Source: Duganella sacchari
Lineage (GTDB): Bacteria; Pseudomonadota; Gammaproteobacteria; Burkholderiales; Burkholderiaceae_D
Direction: 5' to 3'
Assembly (NCBI RefSeq): GCF_900143065.1
Contig: NZ_FRCX01000003.1
Location: 310,001 to 374,000 of the forward strand
DNA length: 64,000 nt
Each line of letters opens with the position of its first letter. The first letter of the stretch is position 1. A program made the translations under genes and the position numbers. This document shows, piece after piece, positions 16,541 to 27,250 of the stretch. The notes beneath the pieces were generated by a model that saw only the letters and a program-made list of their open reading frames with translations, did no database searches and was not told the DNA's origin.

Positions 16541-19500
16541 ATGCGACCTATGGATTTTACCCGCGACGACGCCCCTGCCGCCCCTGCTGCTCCAGCACCG
16601 GCTCCAACGCGCCCTGCGCCGCCTGCGAATCAATTGTCGTACGCTGTTGCCACCTGGCTGCAGCGTGTGGATGCGGCAGCGCACCCCAAAGCAAAACTGA
16701 CGCCGCCGCCGGTCGATAACGACCCCAAGCAAACCCAATACAAGCTGATTTACGTGATGGCGCCCACCAGCGGCGGCCGTCATGTGGCGCTGTGCCTGTA
16801 CAAAGCCCGGCTGCGCCCGAACGGCGACGTGGCAGCGGCCAGCCCGGTCAGCGAAGTGTTTTCGCTGCTGTCGACACCGCCAAGCTTCATGACCCCGGCG
16901 GACGAAGACCTGATCCGTTTCTTTGTCGCCATGCGCAGCGGCCAGAATTCCCAGACCGGTTCGGCCACCGAGCCGCGCGGCAAAATCGGCGCGGCGCTGC
17001 TGAACATGCTGGCCGAGCAGGACAAGCTGCTGTGGGCAAACTCCTGGGCCGACGTCGGCAACGGCCTGGTCTATCCGCTCAAGGGCGGCGTGCTGCGCGA
17101 AGCCAACCTGGCCTGGCGCGAAGAAGGCAAGGGTCTGCGGCTGGGCTGGCAGGTGCAGCCGCCGCCGGGCGCCAAGCATGTCGGCGCCGACCAGGTCGAT
17201 TACATGTTGCCAACCGATCCACCTTGGTACATCGACAATCTGTCTTGCGGCGTGTTGCAGTTGAACCAGGGCGGCACCTCGATTCCGCTGGCCGATCTGC
17301 AGGCACTCGTGGCGCAAGCGCCGCTGCTGACCAACAACGACAAGATGCGCGTGTCGCAACTGCTGCTGGCGCACGGCCTGCAAGGCTTGATGCCATTGCC
17401 GCAGCCGCTGCCGCAGCGCATGCGCGACGACGTCAAGCCACGTCCGGTGCTGACGCTGGACTCCGCCATGCTGGCCGACGGTTCGGTGCAGCGCTGGCAC
17501 GACTTTGCCGTGCTGTCCTACGACTATGACGGCGAACGCGTGTCCTTCGACCCATCGCAGCGCGTGGTGCGCCAGAAGGGCGACGTTACCGAAATCATCC
17601 AGCGCGACGCTGGCGCCGAAGACGATGCACTGGCGCTGCTGACCGGGCGCCATTTTGTTGCGCCGAGCACGCTGCCGCTGAGCAGCGTGAAGGGTGGCCT
17701 GTTGCTGCCTAACCAGGCCGAATGGATACGCTTCGCCAGCGAAGGCATCGCCTCGCTGAAGGAAGCTGGCTGGAAAATCGAAAAAACCGTCAAATACCGC
17801 TACGACACCGTGGAGGTCGGCGACTGGTACGCCGAGGTGGTGGAAGACGAAGCCGATGGCGGCCGTGCCTGGTTCGACCTGGAACTGGGCATCATGGTGA
17901 ATCAGGAGCGTGTGCCGCTGCTGCCGGTGCTGGTGCAGCTGATCCGCAATGCCCCCAATGACTTCAATCCGAAAGCCATCGCCAACCATGGCGAAGAAGA
18001 CCAGATGCTGGCCAACCTGCCGGATGGCAGCCGGGTGGCGCTGCCGTGGGGCCGCGTGCGGCCGATCCTGAACACGCTGGGCGAGTTGTATTTCAGCGAC
18101 AAGATCAAGAACTCGCTGCATATGGCCACGCTGGACGCGGCGCGTCTGGACGAACTGGCGCGCAACGTGGAAATGCGCTGGACTGGCGGCGACGAGCTGC
18201 GCGAAATGGGCGCGCGCCTGAACCAGTTCGGCGCAGTCAAACGCGTGGCCACGCCGGCCGGCCTGCAAGCAACGCTGCGCGACTACCAGACCGATGGTTT
18301 GTCGTGGATGCAGTTCCTGCGTGAATATGGCTTTGCCGGCATTCTGGCCGACGACATGGGCCTGGGCAAAACCGTGCAGACGCTGGCCCACATCCTGGTC
18401 GAGAAGGAAGCCGGCCGCCTGACCGCCCCGGCACTGGTCATCGCGCCCACCAGCCTGATGGGCAACTGGCAGGAAGAGGCCGCGCGCTTTGCGCCTGGCC
18501 TCAAGGTACTGCTGCTGCAGGGCAAGGACCGCATGGGGCAGTTCGACCAGATCGACGAGGCCGACCTGGTGCTGACCACCTACGCGCTGCTGCCGCGCGA
18601 CGAGGAAAAACTGCGCGAGCATGACTTCCACCTGGTCATTCTGGACGAGTCGCACTACATCAAGAACACCCGTTCGAAGGCAGCGCAAAGCGCGGGCCTG
18701 CTGCGTGCGCGCCACCGGTTGTGCCTGTCGGGCACGCCGCTGGAAAATCACTTGGGCGAGCTGTGGTCGCAGTTCCACTTCCTGCTGCCCGGCTTGCTGG
18801 GTGACGAGAAGGGCTTCAACTCCGTGTTCCGCCATCCGATCGAACGCCAGGACGATCCGCTGCGCCGCGCATTGCTGAACCGCCGCATCAAGCCGTTTCT
18901 GCTGCGCCGTACCAAGGACAGCGTGGCGAAAGAGTTGCCGCCCAAGACCGAGATGGTGCGCAAGGTCGAACTGACCGGCGCCCAGCGCGACCTGTACGAA
19001 ACCGTGCGCCTGGCCATGGACCAGAAAGTGCGCGAGGAAATCGACCGCAAGGGCGTGGCGCGCAGCCAGATCGTGATTCTGGAAGCGCTGCTCAAGCTGC
19101 GCCAGGTGTGCTGCGACCCGCGGCTGGTGAAAAGCACCACCAAGAAGCAGCAGGCCGCCGGCTCGGCCAAGCTGGCCGACCTGATGCAGATGGTGGAAGA
19201 CCTGTTGGAGGAAAAGCGCAAGATCCTGGTGTTCTCGCAATTCACCAGCATGCTGGAGCTGATCGAGGAAGAACTGGAAGCGCGCGACATTCCGTACGCC
19301 CTGCTGACCGGCGACACCAAAGATCGCGGCGCGCAGGTCGCGGCGTTCCAGCAAGGGGCTGTGCCTATCTTCCTGATATCGCTGAAAGCCGGTGGCGTGG
19401 GCCTGAACCTGACCGCCGCCGACACGGTGATTCACTATGATCCGTGGTGGAATCCTGCCGCCGAAAACCAGGCCACCGACCGCGCCTGGCGTATCGGACA

Positions 19501-19678
19501 GGACAAGCCGGTATTTGTGTATAAACTAATCGCCAAGGGCACGCTGGAAGAAAAGATCCAAGTCTTGCAGCAGAAGAAGTCCGATCTGGCGCAGTCCATC
19601 CTGGCAGAAGGCGAGTCGCAGAAAATGGCGCTCACCCAGGAGGATCTGCAACAAATCTTCGCACCTCTGGTGGAGTAA
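16541..19678 (+). CDS. SNF2/RapA-family ATPase (DEAD/DEAH box helicase)
   Basis: A 1045-residue Swi2/Snf2-type ATPase. About 590 N-terminal residues of family-specific sequence precede the motor: motif I GILADDMGLGKTVQ (about 598-611), box II ILDESHYIKN (about 702), motif III LCLSGTPLENHLGELW, motif V SLKAGGVGLNLTAAD and motif VI QATDRAWRIGQDKPVFVYKL (about 978-997). Such proteins use ATP to move along double-stranded DNA and remodel nucleoprotein complexes rather than unwind it. The first 40 residues are rich in Pro and Ala. ATG 16541 is used; 16550 is an alternative. Only three bases separate its stop from the histidine kinase gene, so they share a transcript. A second member of this family is at 48313-52470. 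Confidence 0.9.
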   Translation: MRPMDFTRDDAPAAPAAPAPAPTRPAPPANQLSYAVATWLQRVDAAAHPKAKLTPPPVDNDPKQTQYKLIYVMAPTSGGRHVALCLYKARLRPNGDVAAASPVSEVFSLLSTPPSFMTPADEDLIRFFVAMRSGQNSQTGSATEPRGKIGAALLNMLAEQDKLLWANSWADVGNGLVYPLKGGVLREANLAWREEGKGLRLGWQVQPPPGAKHVGADQVDYMLPTDPPWYIDNLSCGVLQLNQGGTSIPLADLQALVAQAPLLTNNDKMRVSQLLLAHGLQGLMPLPQPLPQRMRDDVKPRPVLTLDSAMLADGSVQRWHDFAVLSYDYDGERVSFDPSQRVVRQKGDVTEIIQRDAGAEDDALALLTGRHFVAPSTLPLSSVKGGLLLPNQAEWIRFASEGIASLKEAGWKIEKTVKYRYDTVEVGDWYAEVVEDEADGGRAWFDLELGIMVNQERVPLLPVLVQLIRNAPNDFNPKAIANHGEEDQMLANLPDGSRVALPWGRVRPILNTLGELYFSDKIKNSLHMATLDAARLDELARNVEMRWTGGDELREMGARLNQFGAVKRVATPAGLQATLRDYQTDGLSWMQFLREYGFAGILADDMGLGKTVQTLAHILVEKEAGRLTAPALVIAPTSLMGNWQEEAARFAPGLKVLLLQGKDRMGQFDQIDEADLVLTTYALLPRDEEKLREHDFHLVILDESHYIKNTRSKAAQSAGLLRARHRLCLSGTPLENHLGELWSQFHFLLPGLLGDEKGFNSVFRHPIERQDDPLRRALLNRRIKPFLLRRTKDSVAKELPPKTEMVRKVELTGAQRDLYETVRLAMDQKVREEIDRKGVARSQIVILEALLKLRQVCCDPRLVKSTTKKQQAAGSAKLADLMQMVEDLLEEKRKILVFSQFTSMLELIEEELEARDIPYALLTGDTKDRGAQVAAFQQGAVPIFLISLKAGGVGLNLTAADTVIHYDPWWNPAAENQATDRAWRIGQDKPVFVYKLIAKGTLEEKIQVLQQKKSDLAQSILAEGESQKMALTQEDLQQIFAPLVE

Positions 19679-19681
19679 TCA

Positions 19682-20818
19682 ATGGGTCAAACGATAGCGG
19701 AACTCCAGGCAGCACTACAGCAATCGCAAGCCAACGAAGCCCGCTATCGGCTCCTGCTGGAGCACAGCAGCGAAATCAGCTGGATGGCCGATTGCGCCAC
19801 GCTCCAGCTGACCTGGCTTAGTCCCGCAGCTGAACGCCAGTTCGGCTACACGCTGGAAACCGCACAAGCACTGGCGGCTGGCCTGCTCAAGGATCTACAA
19901 GGCCGGCTCACGCGCTACGCCGAGGGCGATCTCAGCCGCCGGCGCTTGCTGCGTGAAGCCGAACTGGCCCACGCCGATGGCCACATGGTGCCGGTGGAAA
20001 TCGAATCCACGCTCATTCTCGACAGCAGCGGCGTGCCCGCCACGGTGGTGGGCGTGGTACGCGACCTCAGCGCGCGCCGCGAGCTGGCTGTGCAGCAGAA
20101 AAAGTTTGCGTCCATGTTGTCGCACGAATTCCGCACACCGCTGTCGACCATCGATGGCGCCGTGCAGCGGCTGGAGATGACGGGTACGCACCACGACGAA
20201 GCTACGCGCAAGCGCTACCGCAAAATCCAGACCGCTGTCGACCGCATGCTGGCGATGCTCGATGAATACCTGTCGCCCGAGCGCATGGCCAGTATCGGCC
20301 GTGAACGCCAGGCCAACGAAATCAACCCATCGATGCTGTTGCAGACGGCCGCCGAGCAGGCCCAGCGCCGCCGCAAGGATGTGAGCGTAAAGACACAGGG
20401 TTTGCCGCAATGGATGCGCTGCGATCCGGCCGGCATGCGTTTATGTCTTGAAATTTTGCTTGATAATGCAATAAAGTACACAGAAGATAATATTCCGATA
20501 GAATTGGTAGGAAGAATTGCAACGGAAGGTGGTGTGGAATTACTGGTGCGCGACCACGGCGCCGGGATTCCCGAGGCGGAATTGCCGCATGTTTTCGACA
20601 AGGCCTATCGCGGCAGCAATGCTGTCGGTGTGACCGGTTCAGGTTTGGGGCTGTATATGGCGCGTTCCGTGGTGGATGTCCACGGCGGTACGGTGACGGC
20701 TCGAAATCTTTCTGAAAGCGGCACGGAATTTCGGATTTGGTTGCCGGTGGCGGCCAATGCCGGGAAAAACCTTGCGCCTGCCGATGTCAGCAGTGATAAT
20801 TCCCGGGACGCAACGTAA
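19682..20818 (+). CDS. Soluble PAS-domain sensor histidine kinase
   Basis: 378 residues without transmembrane segments. A PAS domain spans about residues 20-130 (YRLLLEHSSEISWMADCATL through TVVGVVRDLSARREL). The HisKA domain follows with His148 in SMLSHEFRTPLSTIDGAVQRL. The HATPase_c domain has the N box LEILLDNAIKYTEDN, the G1 box VRDHGAGIPEAEL and the G2 region GSGLGLYMARSVVDVHGG. It should autophosphorylate in response to a cytoplasmic cue and pass phosphate to the response regulator 51 bases downstream. It is in the same unit as the SNF2 ATPase gene; the signal is unknown. Confidence 0.92.
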   Translation: MGQTIAELQAALQQSQANEARYRLLLEHSSEISWMADCATLQLTWLSPAAERQFGYTLETAQALAAGLLKDLQGRLTRYAEGDLSRRRLLREAELAHADGHMVPVEIESTLILDSSGVPATVVGVVRDLSARRELAVQQKKFASMLSHEFRTPLSTIDGAVQRLEMTGTHHDEATRKRYRKIQTAVDRMLAMLDEYLSPERMASIGRERQANEINPSMLLQTAAEQAQRRRKDVSVKTQGLPQWMRCDPAGMRLCLEILLDNAIKYTEDNIPIELVGRIATEGGVELLVRDHGAGIPEAELPHVFDKAYRGSNAVGVTGSGLGLYMARSVVDVHGGTVTARNLSESGTEFRIWLPVAANAGKNLAPADVSSDNSRDAT

Positions 20819-20869
20819 TTGTCCCAGGTCTGGGCATAATTGCTCAACAATTGAACGAATGGCGCATCA

Positions 20870-21550
20870 ATGACGCAAATACTCATCGTGGAAGACAATC
20901 TGGACTACGCCGAAGAAATGGCGGAGTTCTTGACTGAGCTTGAACACGAAGTACACATCACCAATAACGCCAGCGATATGTGGTCTGCCCTCAGCCAGGG
21001 CAATGTCGGCGTGGTCGTGCTGGATCTCGGCCTGCCCGATGAAGATGGCTTCAACGTCATCCCGCGCATGCGCCAGTTGTATCCGCAGATCGGCCTGCTG
21101 GTGCTGACCGGCCGCGTGGCGTTCGATAACCGGATTCTGGGGCTGCGCCTGGGCGCCGACCACTATCTCACCAAGCCTATCAAATTCCCGGAACTGGCGG
21201 CGCACATTGAAGCGCTGGACCGCCGGGTGGGGCCGCAGGAAACCATTCCGGCCCCCAGCAAGTGGACGCTGAAAGTCAGCGCGCGCCAGCTGGAACTGCA
21301 GGGCATGGCCATCACGCTTACTGAAAAAGAGTGCAATTTCCTGCATCTGCTAACGATAAACACCCGTCCTGTGCCGCGCCAGGTGATTGTGGCCGGTATC
21401 GGCGGCGACGATCCGGATGCCGGCCGCCGTGTCGACATGCTGGTCTACCGTCTGCGCAAGAAGGCCCGCACCGGCCTGGGCCAGGATCTGCCGCTGCGCA
21501 GCGCCTATGGCGAGGGCTATAGCCTGTCCGCCAGCTTTAATCTTTCGTAA
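20870..21550 (+). CDS. OmpR/PhoB-type response regulator
   Basis: 226 residues: receiver domain (about 1-120) with acidic Asp9-Asn10 region in IVEDNLDYAEE, phospho-acceptor Asp52 in VVLDLGLPDEDG and conserved Lys in LTKPIKFPEL. The C-terminal winged-helix effector (about 128-222) has LTEKECNFLHLL, VDMLVYRLRKKA and SAYGEGYSLS. It is the cognate partner of the preceding histidine kinase by proximity. The effector retains the recognition-helix register but diverges in the transactivation loop (VIVAGIGGDDPDAGRR). Targets are unknown. Confidence 0.92.
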   Translation: MTQILIVEDNLDYAEEMAEFLTELEHEVHITNNASDMWSALSQGNVGVVVLDLGLPDEDGFNVIPRMRQLYPQIGLLVLTGRVAFDNRILGLRLGADHYLTKPIKFPELAAHIEALDRRVGPQETIPAPSKWTLKVSARQLELQGMAITLTEKECNFLHLLTINTRPVPRQVIVAGIGGDDPDAGRRVDMLVYRLRKKARTGLGQDLPLRSAYGEGYSLSASFNLS

Positions 21551-21553
21551 TCA

Positions 21554-22423
21554 GGGACAGAGTCGCAGCGAATTTTGGCTTTGCCAATTTAATCGGGGAC
21601 AGAGTCGAACAACAAGGGTAGAATCGGGCTTCCGATCTACCCTTTTTTGTTTTCCGTATGGCTCGCCTGCCCCGTTTAATCGTCCCCAACCAGCCTCACC
21701 ACGTCATCCAGACCGGCGCCAACAACCAGGATGTCTTCCTGGATGCCCAAGACTACCAAACCTTCCTCGGTTGGCTGCGCAGCGCCGCCAAAACCTACAA
21801 AGTGGCCATCCATGCCTATGTTTTGATGTCAAACCATCTACATTTGCTGGTCACACCGTCCGATGACGCGGGGCTGGGGCAGATGATGCAGTGGATAGGC
21901 CGTTATTACGTGCCCTATTTCAACCAAAAATATGCCCGTAGCGGAACTTTGTGGAATGGACGCTACAAAACATCGCTCATCGATGCTGACGAATACTTCA
22001 TGTTGTGCAGCCGTTACATCGAATTCAACCCGGTCCGCAACGGCATGGTCAGCCGCGCTGAAGACTATCCATGGTCCAGTTACAGCCATCATGCCGGCAT
22101 CCGGCCGGACGGTTTAATTACTGACCACGCCAAAGTCTGGGCGCTGGGCAATACGCCTTTCCAGCGCGAGGCAGCTTACATTGCCATGGCCGAACCGGCG
22201 CTGTCCAACGACCAGATCACCTTGATTGGCAAGGCCTTGCTCAAAGGCTGGCCGCTGGGTTCGCAGCAGTTCCAGACCGCATTGCAAACCAAGGTCAAGC
22301 GCCAGGTATTGCCGGCAAAACGCGGCCGTCCGTTCAAAATCAAGCCTCCGGCAACGTAGGGCTTCACTCTGTCCCCAATTAAAAAAATCAGAGACTTCCG
22401 AAAAATTAATTCGACTCCGACCC
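21554..22423 (+). mobile_element. RAYT transposase unit with flanking repeats
   Basis: The transposase gene is bracketed by copies of one motif: GGGACAGAGTCG at 21554-21565 and again at 21596-21607 on the left, and the inverted ACTCTGTCCCC at 22366-22376 on the right. A degenerate inverted copy, GACTCCGACCC, lies at 22413-22423. The arrangement resembles REP-associated tyrosine transposase units. It sits between the response regulator and gltB. Exact ends and target duplication are not resolved. Confidence 0.65.
21658..22359 (+). CDS. REP-associated tyrosine transposase (Y1, RAYT)
   Basis: A 233-residue Y1 transposase of the IS200/IS605-related RAYT group. The N-terminal MARLPRLIVPNQPHHVIQTGAN is typical. 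The HUH metal motif is His60-x-His62 in MSNHLHLLVTP. The catalytic tyrosine is one of those in GRYYVPYFNQKY (about 83-87), followed by GTLWNGRYK and RYIEFNPVRNGMV. RAYTs act on REP-like palindromes with single-stranded DNA chemistry. The reading frame is complete and the key residues are intact, so it may be active. The sequence just before the ATG is AT-rich (TTTTTTGTTTTCCGT) with no good ribosome binding site. Confidence 0.9.
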   Translation: MARLPRLIVPNQPHHVIQTGANNQDVFLDAQDYQTFLGWLRSAAKTYKVAIHAYVLMSNHLHLLVTPSDDAGLGQMMQWIGRYYVPYFNQKYARSGTLWNGRYKTSLIDADEYFMLCSRYIEFNPVRNGMVSRAEDYPWSSYSHHAGIRPDGLITDHAKVWALGNTPFQREAAYIAMAEPALSNDQITLIGKALLKGWPLGSQQFQTALQTKVKRQVLPAKRGRPFKIKPPAT

Positions 22424-22497
22424 TAATTGTTCTTGTTGAGGTTTACGCTGCATTGCACTAACCTTGTTTTTCAAGCCAATCAGTTTTGGAGTTAGCC

Positions 22498-25400
22498 ATG
22501 GAAGCGCAAGGTCTGTACGATCCGTCCAATGAACACGATGCCTGCGGTGTCGGTTTCGTCGCCCACATCAAGGGTAACAAGAGTCACTCGATTGTGGAGC
22601 AGGGTCTGCTGATCTTGAAGAACCTCGATCACCGGGGCGCAGTCGGTGCGGACCCGCTGATGGGCGACGGCGCCGGTATCCTGATCCAGATTCCGGACCA
22701 GTACTACCGCGACGAAATGGCCAAGCAAGGCGTGGAACTGCCACCGCCCGGCGAATACGGCGTCGGCATGGTGTTCCTGCCCAAGGAAAACGCCTCGCGT
22801 ATCGCTTGCGAACAGGAAATCGAACGCGCAGTGCGCGCCGAAGGCCAGGTCGTGCTCGGCTGGCGTAATGTACCGGTCGATGGTGACATGCCGATGTCGC
22901 CGACCGTGCGCGCCAAGGAACCGGTGATCCGCCAGATCTTCATTGGCCGCGGCGCCGACATCATGGTCACTGACGCGCTCGAGCGTAAACTGTACGTGAT
23001 CCGCAAATCGTCGGGCCACGCGATCCAGGCGCTGAAACTGATCCACGGCAAAGAATTCTTCGTGGCCTCGCTGTCGGCCCGTACCATCGTCTACAAAGGC
23101 CTGCTGCTGGCGGACCAGGTAGGCGTGTATTACAAAGACCTGCAGGACGCGCGCTGCGTGTCGGCGCTGGCGCTGGTCCACCAGCGTTTCTCGACCAACA
23201 CCTTCCCGGAATGGCCGCTGGCCCACCCGTACCGCCTGATCGCCCACAACGGCGAGATCAACACCGTCAAAGGCAACTTCAACTGGATGCGTGCGCGTGA
23301 AGGCGTGATGAAATCAGCGGTGCTGGGCGACGACCTGGGCAAGCTGTTCCCGCTGATCTACGAAGGCCAGTCGGACACCGCCTGCTTCGACAACGCGCTG
23401 GAACTGCTGCTCATGGCAGGCTACCCGCTGGCCCAGGCGATGATGATGATGATACCGGAAGCCTGGGAAAATCACGGCACGATGGACGACAATCGCCGCG
23501 CGTTCTACGAATATCACGCCGCCATGATGGAACCGTGGGACGGCCCGGCCGCCATGGCCTTCACCGACGGCCGCTACATCGGCGGTACGCTGGACCGTAA
23601 CGGCCTGCGTCCAGCCCGTTACATCGTGACCGACGACGATCTCGTGGTGATGGCCTCGGAATCCGGCGTGCTGCCGATTCCAGAATCGAAAATCATCCAG
23701 AAATGGCGTCTGCAGCCAGGCAAGATGTTCCTGATCGACCTGGAAGCGGGCCGTATCGTCGACGATAAAGAACTGAAAGACACCTACGCCAACGCCAAGC
23801 CGTACAAGGCCTGGATCAACGCGGTGCGTATCAAGCTCAACGAGATCAAGCTCAGCGAAAGCCAGCTGGCGCACAACCGCGCCAAGGACAAGCCGGCCGC
23901 CGGCGAAAAAGCCGTGCCGTCGCTGCTGGACCGCCAGCAGGCGTTTGGCTACACCCAGGAAGACCTGAAATTCCTGATGGCGCCGATGGCCGCTTCCGGT
24001 GAGGAAGCCACGGGTTCGATGGGCAATGACTCGCCGCTGGCCGTCATGTCCAACAAGCTCAAGCCGCTGTATTCCTATTTCAAGCAGCTGTTCGCCCAGG
24101 TGACCAACCCGCCCATCGACCCGATCCGCGAAGCCATGGTGATGTCGCTGGTATCGTTCATCGGTCCCAAGCCGAATCTGCTGGACACCAACAACGTCAA
24201 CCCGCCGATGCGCCTTGAAGTGGCGCAGCCGGTGCTGGGCTTTGACGACATGGAGCGTCTGCGCAACATCAGCCTGCATACCGGCGGCAAGTTCAAATCG
24301 TACGAACTGGGCATCTGCTATCCGCTGGCCTGGGGCAAGGAAGGCGTGGAAGCCTGCCTGGCGTCGCTGTGCGCGGAAGCGGTTGATGCGGTCAAGTCCG
24401 GCCACAACATCCTGATCGTGTCGGACCGTTCGATCGGCCCGGACCGCGTGGCGATCCCGGCGCTGCTGGCCACCTCGACCATTCATCAGCACCTGGTCAG
24501 CAAAGGCCTGCGCGCCTCGACCGGCCTGGTGGTGGAAACCGGCTCGGCCCGCGAGACCCACCACTTCGCGCTGCTGGCTGGTTACGGCGCGGAAGCGATC
24601 CACCCGTACCTGGCGATGGAAACCCTGGCCGAAATGGCAGCCGGCTTGCCGGGCGATATGTCGGCGGAAAAAGCCATCTACAACTTCACCAAAGCCATCG
24701 GCAAAGGCCTGATGAAGGTGATGTCGAAGATGGGCATTTCGACCTATATGTCCTACTGCGGCGCGCAGATCTTTGAAGCTGTTGGTTTGAACAAGTCGCT
24801 GGTCGACAAATACTTCCGTGGCACCGCGTCCAATGTGGAAGGCATCGGCGTGTTTGAAGTGGCGGAAGAAGCGCTGCGCCTGCACAACGTGGCCTTCGGC
24901 GACGATCCGGTGCTGGCCAACCATCTGGACGCCGGTGGCGAATATGCCTTCCGCGTGCGCGGTGAAGACCATCTGTGGACGCCGGACGCGATCGCCAAGC
25001 TGCAGCACTCGACCCGTGCCAACAATTTCTCCAGCTATAAAGAGTACGCCCAGATCATCAATGACCAGAGCAAGCGCCACCTGACGCTGCGCGGCCTGTT
25101 CGAATTCAAACTCGATCCGGCCAAGGCGATACCGCTGGATGAAGTGGAGCCAGCCAAGGAAATCGTCAAGCGCTTTGCCACCGGCGCGATGTCGATGGGC
25201 TCGATCTCGACCGAAGCCCACGCGACCCTGGCGGTGGCGATGAACCGTATCGGCGGCAAGTCCAACACCGGTGAAGGCGGCGAAGATCCATCGCGCTACA
25301 CCATGGAACTCAAGGGCATCAAGATCAAGCAGGGCGAGACCATGGCTTCGGTCATGGGCAAAGAACAGATGGTGGTCGACATTCCTCTGCAAGAGGGCGA

Positions 25401-27222
25401 CTCGCTGCGTTCGCGCATCAAGCAGGTGGCGTCGGGCCGTTTCGGCGTGACTGCGGCTTACCTGAACTCGGCTGACCAGATCCAGATCAAGATGGCGCAG
25501 GGCGCCAAACCGGGCGAAGGCGGCCAGCTGCCTGGCCACAAGGTGTCGGAATACATCGCCACGCTGCGCTTCTCGGTGCCGGGCGTCGGTCTGATTTCGC
25601 CGCCGCCGCACCACGATATTTACTCGATTGAAGATCTGGCGCAGCTGATCCACGATCTGAAGAACGCCAACCCGCGCGCGTCGATCTCGGTCAAGCTGGT
25701 GTCGGAAGTGGGGATCGGCACCGTCGCGGCGGGTGTGACCAAGGCCAAGGCTGACCACGTGGTGGTGGCTGGCCATGACGGTGGCACCGGCGCGTCGCCG
25801 CTGTCGTCGGTCAAGCACGCCGGCACGCCATGGGAGCTGGGCCTGGCTGAAACCCAGCAGACGCTGGTGCTGAATGGCCTGCGTAGCCGTATCCGCGTCC
25901 AGGCCGATGGCCAGATGCGTACTGGCCGCGACGTAGTGATCGCCGCCATGCTGGGCGCCGATGAAATCGGCTTCGCCACCGCACCGCTGGTGGTGGAAGG
26001 CTGCATCATGATGCGCAAATGCCACCTGAACACCTGCCCGGTCGGCGTTGCCACCCAGGATCCGGTGCTGCGCGCCAAGTTCTCGGGCAAGCCGGAGTAT
26101 GTGGTGAACTACTTCTTCTTCGTGGCGGAAGAAGCGCGTCAACTCATGGCCCAGCTGGGCATCCGTACTTATGACGAGCTGATCGGCCGCGTCGACCTGC
26201 TGGACAAGTCGAAAGCCATCTCGCACTGGAAAGCGCAAGGTCTGGACTTCAGCAACATCTTCTACGCGCCGGCAGTGCCAAACGGCGACGCCATCTATCA
26301 CACGATGGAACAGGATCACGGCCTGGACAAGGCACTGGACCACAAGCTGATCGCCCAGGCCAAAGCGGCGCTGGAAAAAGGCGAGCGCGTCTCCTTCATC
26401 TCGCCGGTGAAGAACCTGAACCGCACCGTGGGCACCATGCTGTCGGGCGAAGTAGCCAAGCGCTACGGCCATGCCGGCCTGCCGGATGACACCATCCACA
26501 TCCAGCTGCAAGGCACGGCCGGCCAGTCGGCCTGCGCTTTCCTGGCGCACGGCATCACCATCGACCTGGTGGGCGAAGGCAACGACTACGTTGGCAAAGG
26601 CCTGTCGGGCGGCCGCATCATCGTGCGCCCGAATACCGAGTTCCGCGGCTGGGCAGTGAACAACATCATCATCGGCAACACCGTGCTGTACGGTGCGATC
26701 AGCGGCGAAGCCTTCTTCAACGGCGTGGCTGGCGAGCGTTTCGCCGTGCGTAACTCGGGCGCCACCGCCATCGTTGAAGGTACTGGCGACCACGGTTGCG
26801 AGTACATGACCGGCGGCACGGTGGTGGTGCTGGGCAACACCGGCCGTAACTTCGCGGCCGGCATGTCGGGCGGTATTGCCTACGTCTACGATCCGGACGG
26901 CGATTTCGAATCGCGCTGCAATACCGCGATGGTTACGCTGGAGCGGGTGCTGACCGCGAAAGAGCAGGCAGTCGACAGCGCCAGCTTCCACGTGCAGCAC
27001 AAAGACCATGGCCGCGAGGCTGACGAGGTGATCCTCAAGCGTCTGATCGAGCGCCACTTCAAGCACACCGGCAGCACGCGCGCGCGCCTGTTGCTGGATA
27101 ACTGGGCCGAAGGCCGCAGCAAGTTCGTCAAGGTATTTCCTAGCGAATACAAACGCGCTCTGGCCGAGATGGCCGAAGACGTGGCGAACCAGGCCGCTGC
27201 CGCCCAGCCTATCGCTGCCTGA
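22498..27222 (+). CDS. gltB: Glutamate synthase (NADPH) large subunit
   Basis: A 1574-residue GltB: class II glutaminase domain with N-terminal nucleophile Cys16 (EHDACGVGF) exposed after removal of a 15-residue propeptide, a central domain, an FMN/3Fe-4S synthase domain (cysteines about 1168, 1174 and 1179 in [15 protein letters not shown]) and a C-terminal beta-helix (GxGG-rich). It transfers the glutamine amide to 2-oxoglutarate, producing two glutamate. ATG 22498 has GGAG six bases upstream; a TTG at 22486 is in frame but overlaps that ribosome binding site. gltD follows after 28 bases. The gene begins 74 bases after the last RAYT flanking repeat, so its promoter lies next to or within that element. 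Confidence 0.97.
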   Translation: MEAQGLYDPSNEHDACGVGFVAHIKGNKSHSIVEQGLLILKNLDHRGAVGADPLMGDGAGILIQIPDQYYRDEMAKQGVELPPPGEYGVGMVFLPKENASRIACEQEIERAVRAEGQVVLGWRNVPVDGDMPMSPTVRAKEPVIRQIFIGRGADIMVTDALERKLYVIRKSSGHAIQALKLIHGKEFFVASLSARTIVYKGLLLADQVGVYYKDLQDARCVSALALVHQRFSTNTFPEWPLAHPYRLIAHNGEINTVKGNFNWMRAREGVMKSAVLGDDLGKLFPLIYEGQSDTACFDNALELLLMAGYPLAQAMMMMIPEAWENHGTMDDNRRAFYEYHAAMMEPWDGPAAMAFTDGRYIGGTLDRNGLRPARYIVTDDDLVVMASESGVLPIPESKIIQKWRLQPGKMFLIDLEAGRIVDDKELKDTYANAKPYKAWINAVRIKLNEIKLSESQLAHNRAKDKPAAGEKAVPSLLDRQQAFGYTQEDLKFLMAPMAASGEEATGSMGNDSPLAVMSNKLKPLYSYFKQLFAQVTNPPIDPIREAMVMSLVSFIGPKPNLLDTNNVNPPMRLEVAQPVLGFDDMERLRNISLHTGGKFKSYELGICYPLAWGKEGVEACLASLCAEAVDAVKSGHNILIVSDRSIGPDRVAIPALLATSTIHQHLVSKGLRASTGLVVETGSARETHHFALLAGYGAEAIHPYLAMETLAEMAAGLPGDMSAEKAIYNFTKAIGKGLMKVMSKMGISTYMSYCGAQIFEAVGLNKSLVDKYFRGTASNVEGIGVFEVAEEALRLHNVAFGDDPVLANHLDAGGEYAFRVRGEDHLWTPDAIAKLQHSTRANNFSSYKEYAQIINDQSKRHLTLRGLFEFKLDPAKAIPLDEVEPAKEIVKRFATGAMSMGSISTEAHATLAVAMNRIGGKSNTGEGGEDPSRYTMELKGIKIKQGETMASVMGKEQMVVDIPLQEGDSLRSRIKQVASGRFGVTAAYLNSADQIQIKMAQGAKPGEGGQLPGHKVSEYIATLRFSVPGVGLISPPPHHDIYSIEDLAQLIHDLKNANPRASISVKLVSEVGIGTVAAGVTKAKADHVVVAGHDGGTGASPLSSVKHAGTPWELGLAETQQTLVLNGLRSRIRVQADGQMRTGRDVVIAAMLGADEIGFATAPLVVEGCIMMRKCHLNTCPVGVATQDPVLRAKFSGKPEYVVNYFFFVAEEARQLMAQLGIRTYDELIGRVDLLDKSKAISHWKAQGLDFSNIFYAPAVPNGDAIYHTMEQDHGLDKALDHKLIAQAKAALEKGERVSFISPVKNLNRTVGTMLSGEVAKRYGHAGLPDDTIHIQLQGTAGQSACAFLAHGITIDLVGEGNDYVGKGLSGGRIIVRPNTEFRGWAVNNIIIGNTVLYGAISGEAFFNGVAGERFAVRNSGATAIVEGTGDHGCEYMTGGTVVVLGNTGRNFAAGMSGGIAYVYDPDGDFESRCNTAMVTLERVLTAKEQAVDSASFHVQHKDHGREADEVILKRLIERHFKHTGSTRARLLLDNWAEGRSKFVKVFPSEYKRALAEMAEDVANQAAAAQPIAA

Positions 27223-27250
27223 TCGAACAGAATATATTTAAGGAACTATC

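Noticed and set aside
16463..19435. A 990-codon minus-strand frame opposite the SNF2 ATPase gene, and similar long frames opposite tex, murA and the second SNF2 gene
   Set aside because: Same antisense artefact; the plus-strand or opposite proteins carry unmistakable motifs.
22486..22497. TTG start four codons upstream for gltB
   Set aside because: It would destroy the GGAG ribosome binding site of the ATG at 22498, which gives the expected short propeptide before Cys.
23314..27066. A 1250-codon open frame on the minus strand opposite gltB
   Set aside because: It is a codon-bias shadow: high GC in the third position of gltB keeps the antisense frame open. The translation is rich in His, Arg, Gln and Val with no family pattern.
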